A stretch of 64,000 nt of DNA from assembly GCA_036852015.1 (NCBI GenBank), contig JAANDG010000119.1, positions 186,001-250,000 on the forward strand. The letters run 5' to 3'. The notes below the pieces were generated by a model. The model was not told the DNA's origin. It did no database searches and saw nothing but the letters and a program-made list of their open reading frames with translations. The position numbers and the translations under genes were made by a program. Positions 1-8,365 of this stretch are shown in pieces (position 1 is the stretch's first letter; each line of letters starts with the position of its first letter). This DNA comes from Pelodera strongyloides (lineage: Eukaryota; Nematoda; Chromadorea; Rhabditida; Rhabditidae).

Positions 1-90
1 AAACCTACCTTTTCGTCTTCCTGCTCTTCAGAGCACTTTATTTTGCATGTTTTTATGTGTGAATAAAGTATTTATATTTATATATTATAT
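1..90 (+). repeat. LINE/SINE 3'-tail-like fragment
   Basis: The stretch carries GTGTGAATAAAGTA followed by an AT-rich run. The same tail ends the SINE near 3.53 kb and, as GCTGAATAAAGTA, the CR1-like LINE at 4.78 kb. It sits exactly where the 0.93-kb duplicated segment loses similarity to its second copy, so a retroelement insertion may have cut that copy. No coding sequence is visible. Confidence 0.4.
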
Positions 91-341
91 ATGCAAATGT
101 TTGGTGCCCGACGAAGCTGCCGGTGCCAAATTTACATAGGATACATCGAAGATGCGTATAATATGCAAATTTCCGAAAGCAGGTACAACGCGGCTTTAAA
201 AGAGGACATAAACAAGGTAGGTGAAGCGGTGTAGCAAAATTTGTTGAAATTAGTTTTGGCTGACGTATAACACATTCCCACGCATCATATACAAATGATT
301 AATTACCACAATAAAAAATATAGTATGAAAAATGTTTACTA

Positions 342-1024
342 TCTTATTATATAAAAGAGTAACTGTAGCCTAATTTGCATACCGATGTGCGTCATAGTGT
401 ATTTATCTCCAGTTTCGCAGGGCCGAAACACCTCAAAAAATCATTCAGCGCGGCTTTCACTTTCCATATAGAAACTCATTGAGAAACTCGCTACAAAAAT
501 TGAAGATCAGGGACAAATTTGAATTAGTACACGTATTAGCTACTTGCATGCGAATATCTGTATTAAATTCAAATTTGTCCCTGATTTTCAATTTTTGTAG
601 CGAGTTTCAAATTGTGCTTATGTATATGGAAAGTGAAAGCCGCGCTGAATGATTTTTGGGCCAGATTCGCCCTGTTTCGGCCCTGCGAAACTGGAGATAA
701 ATACACTATTACGAAATGCAAATTTAGTGTTCGGGTATAAAAAGAGTTTCGCAGCTCAGTATCGGAGTATATGCATATGCAATTGTCTTATTATATAAAA
801 GAGTAACTGTAGCCTAATTTGCATACCGATGTGCGTTACGGAAATGCAAATTTCGTACTCGGGTAAAAAAAGAGTTTCGCAGCTCAATATCGAAGTATGC
901 ATATGCAATTGTTTCCTATTATGTGAATTTCTTACGATACGTTTGAAGCTTTGTATATATGTATGCCCATGCTAAACCAATCATATTTCCATGTAAGTCG
1001 CCTCAGGCGGCGTGAGCCGACTGG
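342..1024 (+). mobile_element. Helitron-like non-autonomous element
   Basis: The element starts with TCTTATTATATAAAAG preceded by A and ends with the short hairpin CGCCTCAGGCG, about ten more bases, then CTGG followed by T. Helitrons begin with TC, end with a hairpin plus CTRR, and insert between A and T, so all the terminal signals are present. There is no transposase. A fold-back element lies at 395-708, and a second copy of the TCTTATTATATAAAAG start lies near 787, suggesting nesting or tandem capture. A shorter (about 230 bp) version occurs at 47996-48223. Confidence 0.6.
395..708. mobile_element. Fold-back MITE nested in the Helitron-like element
   Basis: The ends are inverted copies: TAGTGTATTTATCTCC on the left and its complement on the right, with arms of well over 100 bp running through GGCCGAAAC and AGCGCGGCTTTCACTTTCC. 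It has no coding capacity. The identical insertion in copy 2 (about 21541-21855) shows it was present before the duplication. Confidence 0.7.
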
Positions 1025-1057
1025 TGATACTATAAATTATTATTTAATTTCACTTAC

Positions 1058-1085
1058 CTCCGACTCGATACATGTTCTGCGACAT
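1058..1085 (-). CDS. MTA-family BAH protein, start-codon exon (displaced)
   Basis: On the minus strand an exon runs from 1147 (after TTTCAG) to 1058 (before GTAAGT). From the ATG at 1085 it reads MSQNMYRVG and ends in phase 1. MTA (metastasis-associated, NuRD complex) proteins begin with a methionine followed by NMYRVGDYVYFENS, the start of the BAH domain. The required next exon, DYVFMENS in matching phase, is present at 21088-21155. That is 20 kb upstream in gene orientation, so the order is wrong. The part of the exon before the ATG may be 5' UTR. C. elegans relatives would be lin-40 and egl-27. Family assignment is good for so short a stretch; whether this copy works is doubtful. Confidence 0.65.
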
Positions 1086-1147
1086 GATCGTGCTAGATGT
1101 AGCGCAGCCAGGCGGAGAAAGTGAACCAAATCTGCCAATCGGAGTAC

Positions 1148-2166
1148 CTGAAATTGTATTCACACTTTTAAATGTATAATGTATGAATACACACCGAAAT
1201 CTTTCAAAGTTCGCAGATGACATGATATAAGATAAAGCAGACGAGATGAGTAAAAGAACATCACAATCATTTACAAATAATATACATGTTAATCCCATAG
1301 AGAGAATGTAAATGTAAGAAGGTAAGAAACTGATGTACGATGAAAGTTGTACCACTGCACAAGCTGCGAACAAGTAGTAGTTTATGTACGTTAGGACCAC
1401 ATAGCACCCCACACAGAGGACCGCCTATGAATTCTCACGTCAGTTCAATACTAATATTTCGACATCACGGAAATAAGTGGAAAATGAATAAAATAAATAG
1501 TATCGGATCGAATCAAGACAAAAATATAATTCAACTAATATATCCGGAAAGAAAGCACTACTATGTGTGAGTGCACAAATTCTACATGTAGATGTGAAGT
1601 GCTATTAAAAATCTGTTTGGGGAATATTAATTACCAATTTTCTTAGTAATATATTACTAAGAAAATTGGTAATTAATATTCCCCAAACAGATTTTTAATA
1701 GCACTTCACATCTAGAAGGAAAACTTTCCTAATCGACCTTTAATGCAAAACAAACATTAATTCATAGTATTTCTGTAACAGCGTCTTTGTGCAAAAAAAA
1801 TGATTATCATTATCATTAAAAACAGTGAATAACTAAAGTATTAATAATTAAGGAAATTAAATCATATTCATATTTAATATGCTTTAGGACTTATATGGGG
1901 GGACACCGGGTGCGTTCGTTCTATTTTTTTTTCGTAGAGTAGGCTGAGCGTCACATCAACTATCGATCGCGACTCTCCTGTACATACTCTACTCTCTCAC
2001 GCTCTGCCTTTTGAATACACACTTTATTGGAACACCACACCATTTGGCCCCGACAACACAAGCAAACAAAATACGTGCACCCTAGCTGCCTAGCTCTAGC
2101 ACCATTTTAGAAACCATTAAAGATGGGTGTAAGAAAAATAGAAGCAATATGAGTGTAATTAATTAT
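1148..2166. other. Intergenic stretch with a palindrome
   Basis: Apart from the 126-bp palindrome at 1589-1714, I see no gene, RNA or recognisable repeat here. Open frames such as the one at 1340-1570 have no splice or domain support. Confidence 0.5.
1589..1714. repeat. Perfect 126-bp palindrome (fold-back MITE)
   Basis: Every base from 1589 to the centre at 1651/1652 is mirrored to 1714; the outer ends read TAGATGTGAAG and CTTCACATCTA. The TA at each edge fits a Tc1/mariner-type target duplication. A perfect palindrome with no loop is unstable on cloning and unusual as an old insertion, so it is either very young or an assembly product. Confidence 0.85.
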
Positions 2167-2363
2167 TTAAAGCGAAATACTGGCCGGTTTTTTTAGACGC
2201 ACCGCGTACACCTGCTTTATTATGCAGCAAGCAGCATATGCAAATGAGCCAAAATAAGAATAAAAACTAGACCCCTATTCCTATTCGACCCCACTTCGCA
2301 TAAATGCATAGGAATGCAAGTACTCGAGATGCGTTTCAAAAACCGGCCGGTATTTCGCTTTAA
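2167..2363. mobile_element. MITE, TTAAAGCGAAAT family
   Basis: Terminal inverted repeats read TTAAAGCGAAATACTGGCC on the left and the complement of TTAAAGCGAAATACCGGCC on the right. The interior is a non-coding AT-rich stretch with ATGCAAATGAG. At least ten relatives of about 165-200 bp lie elsewhere in the window (15213, 22937, 26972, 28913, 31076, 32303, 50087, 53611, 56341 and a divergent one at 62262), many inside introns. No transposase is present. Confidence 0.8.
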
Positions 2364-2908
2364 CGAATAGCACTATACTCAAGTTAATCTGAAGTAAGAG
2401 GGAGTGGAAGTACAGCCACGCCGTTGTCAATAAACAAAAATGATAGACATCGCCAGAAATAGAATCAAAGTTTGAAAATATGTTCTTACGAACATTAAAA
2501 GTCGCAGCATGCGCAATTCAGAAAGTTTCCTATGCGAAGACACGATTTTGCAAGGGAAGGGCATAAGCGTTGTGATAGCAGAACAAAAACAAGAAAGTGT
2601 ATACACTTAATGTGAAAAACTGCGAGCGAGCGGTGCAAGCAAAATTTGTGATGGCTACCGAGTGAATCTGTAAAAAGTGATAGAAATCAAAGACGATTTG
2701 AATGTATTTTTTTTTGGCAAACAATATCTGGCGGCGTGCATGCACGTCGTTTTTGGTAAAGTTGGAATACGAATATTTCGATTTCATTGATAGAGTATTT
2801 ATGTCGCACTTTCGCAGGCGAAAGTACGCGAAATTATCATCCATCTCGAAAAAAAATTAGTGTTTAGTGTTTTCCTTCAGACGAATGTGTTTATATTGAT
2901 TTTGCTAA
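2364..2908. other. Intergenic stretch, half-MITE remnant
   Basis: No gene is supported. At 2790-2845 there is GAGTATTTATGTCGCACTTTC followed by GCGAAAGTACG, a fragment of the fold-back family found whole at 38735-38967. Confidence 0.4.
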
Positions 2909-3138
2909 GGGCGCGTTTAAGATGGCCGAAAGAAAGAAAAAAATGCGTTTTCGGCCGTTCAGGTTGGCCGAAAAGAAAATTTTTTATACTAAGGGAAAAT
3001 GAAAAAATACAGTAATTTTTTTAGGGTTTTGTCTGCGTCTCTTGTTTTGCATTGTCTTTCAAAAGTTTTCTTTTCGCCCAATCTGAACGGCCGAAAACGC
3101 ATTTTTTTTTCTTTATTTCGGCCATCTTAAACGCGCCC
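2909..3138. mobile_element. Fold-back MITE, GGGCGCGTTTAAGATGGCCG ends
   Basis: The ends GGGCGCGTTTAAGATGG and its complement delimit arms of about 70 bp with a 90-bp AT-rich centre. TAAG flanks both sides and is a candidate target duplication. No coding sequence. Confidence 0.75.
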
Positions 3139-3180
3139 TAAGGCGTTTGATGTTGTTAACCACCGTTTTCTCTAACATAA

Positions 3181-3545
3181 GGGGGGGGCCTCGGTGGCCC
3201 ATTGGAAACGTCCGCGCTTCGCAGTCAGCCGACCCGAGTTCGAATCCAGCCACAACACTCACTCAATGCCACCGAAGGCGGAGAAAATCGAGGCGACTTC
3301 CCCATTGCCTAGCCTGAAGACTTCGAGGGATTTGTCCTTTCGTCTCGTCGTCAAACACTCTGTATAACTCCACAAAAACCTCATTGGAAAGATCAAGGAT
3401 CGACATTATCTGAAGAAAATCTCCCCTCCACGCATTCCCCCCGCGGATTGAAGAAGCACGACGCTAGAAACCTTCCGCACTTGTTCCATGTACTTGATTG
3501 ATGTTGTGTCTGATTGATTGTATGTGTGAATAAAGTAGTGATATA
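3181..3545 (+). mobile_element. tRNA-derived SINE
   Basis: The head has an A-box-like GGTGGCCCATTGG and a perfect B box GTTCGAATCC (3238-3247) about 40 bases later, as in a tRNA-derived polymerase III promoter. It continues into an unrelated body and ends in GTGTGAATAAAGTA. That tail resembles the end of the adjacent CR1-like LINE (GCTGAATAAAGTA), as expected if the SINE borrows the LINE's reverse transcriptase. It does not fold as a functional tRNA. Confidence 0.65.
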
Positions 3546-3547
3546 TA

Positions 3548-4673
3548 AGCTTAAGAATTATGGAGTTTCTGACATAATGCTTAATTGGATTGGTTCTTAT
3601 CTTGCAAACCGTACCTTTCAGGTTAGATACCAGAATAACTCGTCTTCTATCAAACCTTGCTCCAGTGGAGTACCTCAGGGTAGTGTTTTTTTTCTTGCTT
3701 TTCTTAATTTTTATTAATGACATTGACGATTGCTCTCTTGGAGATAGCTCCATTGTTATGTACACGGATGATGTTAAGATTTCGCGTGTTATGCCAAAAC
3801 TAGGGCCCTGGCCTGCCTGGAATGCTTTCCAAAAAGAACTTGGCAATATTTCCAGTTGGGCTGAGATATGGAAAATGACCATTTCTGAGCCAAAGTGTCA
3901 ACATTTTTCTGTGACTACTAAGACCCACCACTCTTTTCCTCTTTGTTTAAATAATACGCTCATTTCACCAGTAATTGATGTTGTTCTTGATCTTGGTGTT
4001 TTGTTTTCTCCGGATTTATGTTTTAAGGATCATATTAAGCAAAGAATTAGTACTTCTTCTTGTTGTGCAAATCGTATACTTCGCTCCATTTGTCATCATA
4101 GCATTGATGTTTATCGTAAAGCTTATGCTACTTACTGTAGGCCCCTGCTTGAGTATGCAACCTCCGTTTGGTCACCGTACCTGAAAAGTGAGATTGACGC
4201 TAATGAAAAGGTACAGCGGCGTTTTACTAAACGTGTGCTTCGTAGAATTGACAATGACTATTATAACTCGTTTTCATATTCTGAACGTCTTGTTGTTTTT
4301 GGTCTCAAATCTCTCCATCGTCGTAGAATTTTGTTCGATCTCATTTAATGTTTCAAAATTGTCCGAGGTTATAATGCACATCCGGTTTTGGCCAACATGT
4401 TTCAGGTGAATCACAGAGACCACGTCGAAATGGTAACTCTTTAACTCTTATTCAGGATCCTGCTAAGCTTACCCAGTCTCTGTTCTCGTTTAAGCACAGG
4501 GCCACTCGTTTGTGGAACCTACTTCCTGATAGTATTGTTCTTTCGAGTTCCGTTGATTCTTTTAAAACCCGTATTGACGAGCTTGATTTCATCGAGCTTT
4601 ATGAAGTATCAAATAGAAACATTCGACCTTAGTTATTCACATGTACCTCCATTCCATTGTTGTACATAGTTTT

Positions 4674-4714
<41 letters not shown>

Positions 4715-4790
4715 TTATTTTTGTTGTTGTCGTTGTCATTTTTTTGTGTCTTCCGCTTTACTTCGGTGTACGCTGAATAAAGTATTCATA
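3548..4790 (+). mobile_element. CR1-like LINE, 5'-truncated reverse transcriptase
   Basis: Reading frames covering 3548-3715 and 3590-4348 give the C-terminal half of a non-LTR reverse transcriptase: SGVPQGS, then YTDD in place of the usual YADD/FADD catalytic box, then the thumb region with CRPLLEYATSVWSP typical of CR1/Jockey-type elements. The frame shifts at the T-run near 3685 and again beyond 4348, so the copy is dead. A 37-base T run lies at 4674-4711 and the element ends in GAATAAAGTATTCATA. Everything 5' of the RT palm is missing. Confidence 0.75.
4674..4712 (+). repeat. Poly-T tract in LINE 3' UTR
   Basis: A near-pure run of T lies between the stop region of the CR1-like LINE and its terminal GAATAAAGTA. 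Confidence 0.9.
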
Positions 4791-5029
4791 TGAAAGTGCG
4801 ACACAGTAAGCGCGAATCGAAGATCCCGCGCGAGGAGAAAATGCGAAGAACATGCACGCTTTCTGCACAGGAAAAAGAGCGCAAAATCCCGACACGATTA
4901 AGTGTACTGTTGCGATATAGCGTATATTTCTGAGAGACATTTGACGACACATAAAATTGTGCTACATTGCGGTATTCGTGCATTTAGTATCGTATTCGAC
5001 TATTGTGTTCGACCGGCGCGGCGCTCCCG

Positions 5030-5800
5030 CCATACGGCGCGTTCGAGTTGGGAAAAAGTTGTGGAATTCCGGAATTCGACCGTTCGAGATGGGACACCGG
5101 AAACGTAAATGTTTTTCCGTTATTTAGCCCCAACCGTCGGGGTCAAGCGTCATTTTTGGCTCGTGCAGTTGTCAAAAATGTAATCCCACAACAATTTCAC
5201 TACGGTATCTTTGCTGGTCCTCCACTGAACAAAGTTGCCTCGCAAATGCTGTGAAAATTGCCCCGACAATGCCTAGCTGCCTTCACGTGTTTTGCCGCGG
5301 AGCATTGTCGAGGCGAAAGCTCGGCAAATCGCTGCCTAGCTTTTGCCGAGGCGGCGTTTTCGAGGCAATAGTAAATAAATTTTGCAATAATTTAGTAAAT
5401 TAGTAATTAGTATGCGTTTAATGCATTTTATTACATATATACATGTACATTACACACCATCTATGAATAAAGCCTTATGTGAAATATGAACATGGGTGGA
5501 ATTGAACCCTGACCACTCAACTGTAATCAGCGCCCTCACCCACTGAGCTATGCACGCATATGTGGCAAAAGGGTGGAAAGACAGGGACGTCTTTCCGCTG
5601 CAGTCATTTGGACCTCACCTCGGCATTTGCGAGGCGCTACCTCGGCATTGTCGAGGCGCTTTTTCCTCGGCATTGTCGAGGCAAATCGTGAAAACCTCGG
5701 CGTTTGCGAGGCAACTTTTTCCAGTGTCCCACTTTTCCGCCCATCTCGAACGGTGGAATTCCGGAATTCCACCAACTGTTTCCCAACTCGAACGCGGCTA
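5030..5800. mobile_element. Large fold-back DNA element with GAGGC repeats
   Basis: The outer inverted repeats (about 60-70 bp) read CGCGTTCGAGTTGGGAAA...GGAATTCCGGAATTC...TTCGAGATGGG on the left and the complement on the right. Inner blocks at 5225-5360 and 5600-5720 repeat CCTCGGCATTGTCGAGGC-type short palindromes. A tRNA-like stretch sits at 5488-5556. No transposase frame is seen; the open frames here are read-throughs of the repeats. Confidence 0.6.
5488..5556 (-). other. tRNA-like sequence (pseudo-tRNA)
   Basis: On the minus strand TAGCTCAGTGGGTGAGGGC matches an A box and GGTTCAATTCC a B box at tRNA spacing. I could not pair a convincing acceptor stem or anticodon arm. It lies inside the fold-back element, so it is more likely a tRNA-derived piece than a gene. 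Confidence 0.4.
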
Positions 5801-5928
5801 TACGATACGTTGCCTTATCGTCTTCTTGTTTGTCTGTCGTTGTCGGCTGATTGCTCATTTCGTTCTTTCACATATAAACATGCTTCACATCTTTATGTAA
5901 TGTATTTACGACTCATTTCAGAACAATG

Positions 5929-6005
5929 ATGGGAAAACATGAAAAGGGAACACCGAAGGAGATTGCTAATCGATGTAAGTCAAAAGGACTACAAAAACTG
6001 CGCTG
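5929..6005 (+). pseudogene. KIN17 first coding exon, orphaned
   Basis: After a TTTCAG acceptor the ATG at 5929 (a second ATG lies one codon upstream) reads MGKHEKGTPKEIANR and then KSKGLQKLRW before a GTTAGC donor at 6006. This is the N-terminus of KIN17, a conserved nuclear nucleic-acid-binding protein, where it is followed at once by a C2H2 zinc finger. The exon ends in phase 2, but no following exon with the zinc finger or winged-helix region is found downstream; the next exon-like stretch (6054) would hit a stop in that phase. Acceptor, start and donor all look intact. The rest was lost, moved, or lies outside the window through a rearrangement. Confidence 0.7.
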
Positions 6006-6053
6006 GTTAGCCATTTATATTTGATTCGTAATTCGTACTCTCATTTTTGATAG

Positions 6054-8050
6054 CTCTTGAAACAACTTTCATTCCGTGCCGTAGCGCTATCATGTCAGAT
6101 GGTCAGGACTACACATGCAAGTGTTTGAAGCACCTGAATGTAAGATCAGTGGTTCTTCAGATATACTTCAGATATACACATATACATCTTCCACATACAA
6201 AAATAGGACACTCGTGGCGCACTCCCCGCGCTCTAGTGGGGGTGTGCCGCGCACCATCGGCGGACCTTTATTTTGTGTCCGCCGCTGGCGCGGAGTTTCA
6301 CCAGTGCGTGAACCATCCGCCAGTAGGAAACTTACACCCTGAGGAGTTGCCATTGGGAATTTGTAGGTGTAGGGTATAAGGGTAGTGGGCGGGCCACCAA
6401 TTCGCGCGCGAAATCCCTTCGATCTTCTACTGCTAACATAACGCTATAAGAATCGATAATCACTCATACATCTGTTTGTCCTTTGGGCGCCCGTTGTCAT
6501 TTTTGAAAACAGTATTGTAATGGAGGACCACTAGTGCGTGCGAAATACTTGCGCTTCTTATTGTTCTCTTCTAGTTCGAACATTCTCATATAAGAATCGA
6601 TAATCACCATATTCTTGTTTGTCCTTTGGGCGCCCCATTTTTTGAGAACAATATTATATCCTTTTTTCTCGTCCTTTTCAAGTGTAGTAACAAGTAACAT
6701 TCAGCGTAAGTTTTACTCATTGCCAGTTGCCTAGACCTTTATCATATCCCTTTAGTACGTGGTCGCTTAACATTTGATGGACGGCCTCCTCGTGAACACA
6801 AACCGCAGGCTTATCCAAAACGGAGGAGGAAAGAAGCTCCGCCGCCATCAAACATGGAGTGCGACTAGAGGATTGCAAGCCCGTGAACGAGGTACTTTGA
6901 AAGACGAGATCTTCTTTTGAGCGTTTCGTTGTGTGCGGCGTCGTCTACTTGTCAGCTAATAATGGGGTTTCCAAGTATAGCGACAATTTACAGTATTTTC
7001 GAACTACACGAGAATATTTCTTTAATGTTTCGTATTATATATGCAAGTTTCGTGCAGAAATACGGTAGTATTGACTGAATCACACCGATTTTTCCCCATT
7101 ACACGTTTCGAGTCTCATCAGTAATTGTTTTGTTAACCACTTGTATTAATATGACAGTCTATATGGATGGTTAGTGCGTATTAATCTATTCTATTTTAGG
7201 ATGATTTGATTGGTTGCACCGATGATTACCCCAATTTGGAAGTCGTAGAGTCGTACACATACGATCACAAACAAAGATCCCTACGAATTCTGGACCTGGA
7301 CAGTTGGACATCACAAGAAGGAAATTGGGGCGTAATGCGTAATGGTCAGTTGATTTCACTGTAAAGGGCTTCGCATTCTTTTATTACTGCTTTATTAGTA
7401 GTTTTTTTAATTTGCTAAAGGTGGGTTGTTTAGCGCGACGCGATGATAAGGTTCAAACACCCAACTCTGTCTCTCTCTTCCTCCCTCCGTCTCTGCCTCC
7501 CTCTCTCTCTCTCCCTCTTACCCTCAGGCGACGCAGATGTTGTTCAGTTGCTCCCGCACCTGTACCCTTGACCTTGACCCCAACATAAGACTCCGCCCCC
7601 ACTACGACATTCATCTTCATAGTTTATTCATTCCCAATCACAACGTCTCCTAGTCTCTTTTGTCAACCAGGATCTATCTCTATCTTCCTCTCTCCGTGTC
7701 TGCCTCTCTCGCTCTCTCTCCCGCTTAGCCTCAGGCCACGCATATGTTGTTCGCCAAGTTTATGCTCGATGTTTCCTGTGCGTGCGCATAACTTGCCTTC
7801 TTTCTTTTCACCTTTTCATTGCTGAAGCTCTGCGTAAATATAAAAGTCTTATACGAGACTGAGCACAATGTTCCTCTTTGCATAATAATCCAGATTCTTC
7901 GCTAAATTATTTTGATTTGCATCTTGAAAGTATACGTTTATATCGGTGCTATATGAATAGAAGAAAATTTCAACTGAATACGTAATGATTTTTTCAGATA
8001 GCGCTCGACTCGTTGTCTACTCAACTGGTCTACTACCTCGGGTCGACTGA
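6054..8050 (+). CDS. Unrecognised Cys-containing protein, 5' exons
   Basis: I see three phase-compatible exons: 6054-6139 (TGATAG acceptor, GTAAGA donor), 7200-7344 (TTTTAG, GTCAGT) and 7998-8050 (TTTTTCAG). They give CRSAIMSDGQDYTCKC, then DLIGCTDDYPNLEVVES and a charged stretch, then SARLVVYSTG. In this frame a TGA ends the protein at 8050; alternatively the last exon splices out early, for example at 8041, into the exon at 14282. Cysteine spacing and the lack of transmembrane segments suggest an extracellular or lumenal protein, which is inference. No start exon was identified: an extra candidate exon at 6809-6891 has a poor acceptor and does not phase with the first. I do not recognise the family. 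Confidence 0.45.
6180..6390. repeat. GC-rich MITE-like repeat
   Basis: The stretch contains GCGCACC, CCGCGCTC and CGCTGGCGCGGAG(T/C)TTCA blocks that recur at 26130-26380 inside a MAM-gene intron and partly at 59470-59660. Open frames here are not supported as genes. Confidence 0.5.
7455..7760 (+). repeat. CT-rich low-complexity, two related blocks
   Basis: Blocks of CTCTCTCTCTTCC-type sequence at 7470-7530 and 7675-7735 are each followed by CCTCAGGC(G/C)ACGCA and TTGTTC. Related sequence is at 14860-14935, so these are fragments of the repeat family annotated there. They lie in the intron between the exons at 7344 and 7998. Confidence 0.6.
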
Positions 8051-8221
8051 GAAGAGCTCCGCAGTGCAGGCGCAGAAGTCTACAGAAAACCAGAACCGGT
8101 GAATCTTATTCATTTCATTTTGTTGAGTAGGATGACATGATATACGCGGGTCTTGCGCGACATGCGGTGTAGGTCTACTGTAGAAATTTTATTCACTTCA
8201 TTTTGTTACGTAATTGAGTAA

Positions 8222-8365
8222 GGTTGCGCGGGGGAGGTACCACATATATTTTTATTCTTAGTCATGAAGCAGCGTGGCACTCTAGTTAAAATATTTAGTT
8301 TAGTTCAGTTTAGATAGGTAGGGGAAGATGGCTGCTGCGGGGCGCCTGCCGAATACGAGTTCCAC
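8222..8365 (+). repeat. First monomer of the 180-bp tandem array
   Basis: GGTACCACATATATTTTTATT, GTCATGAAGCAGCGTGGCAC and GATGGCTGCTGCGGGGCGCC match the array at 11705-14143. A LINE inserted in this monomer after AATACGAGTTCCAC separates it from the rest. Confidence 0.85.

Larger units (their letters stand above)
91..1024 (+). repeat. Copy 1 of a 0.93-kb direct duplication
   Basis: This stretch matches 21238-22171 almost base for base; I see only a handful of substitutions and 1-bp indels, mostly in the last 100 bases. It contains the right half of a TIR element (to about 200), a spacer, and a Helitron-like element with a fold-back element inside it. The left junction is a retroelement tail and the right junction is the Helitron 3' end. 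Identity this high across nested elements indicates a recent duplication or an assembly duplication rather than independent insertions. Confidence 0.85.

Noticed and set aside
6809..6891. Extra exon (AIKHGVRLEDCKPVNE) for the unrecognised gene
   Set aside because: The frame is open and the donor acceptable, but the acceptor ACCGCAG is poor and it does not phase with the exon ending at 6139.
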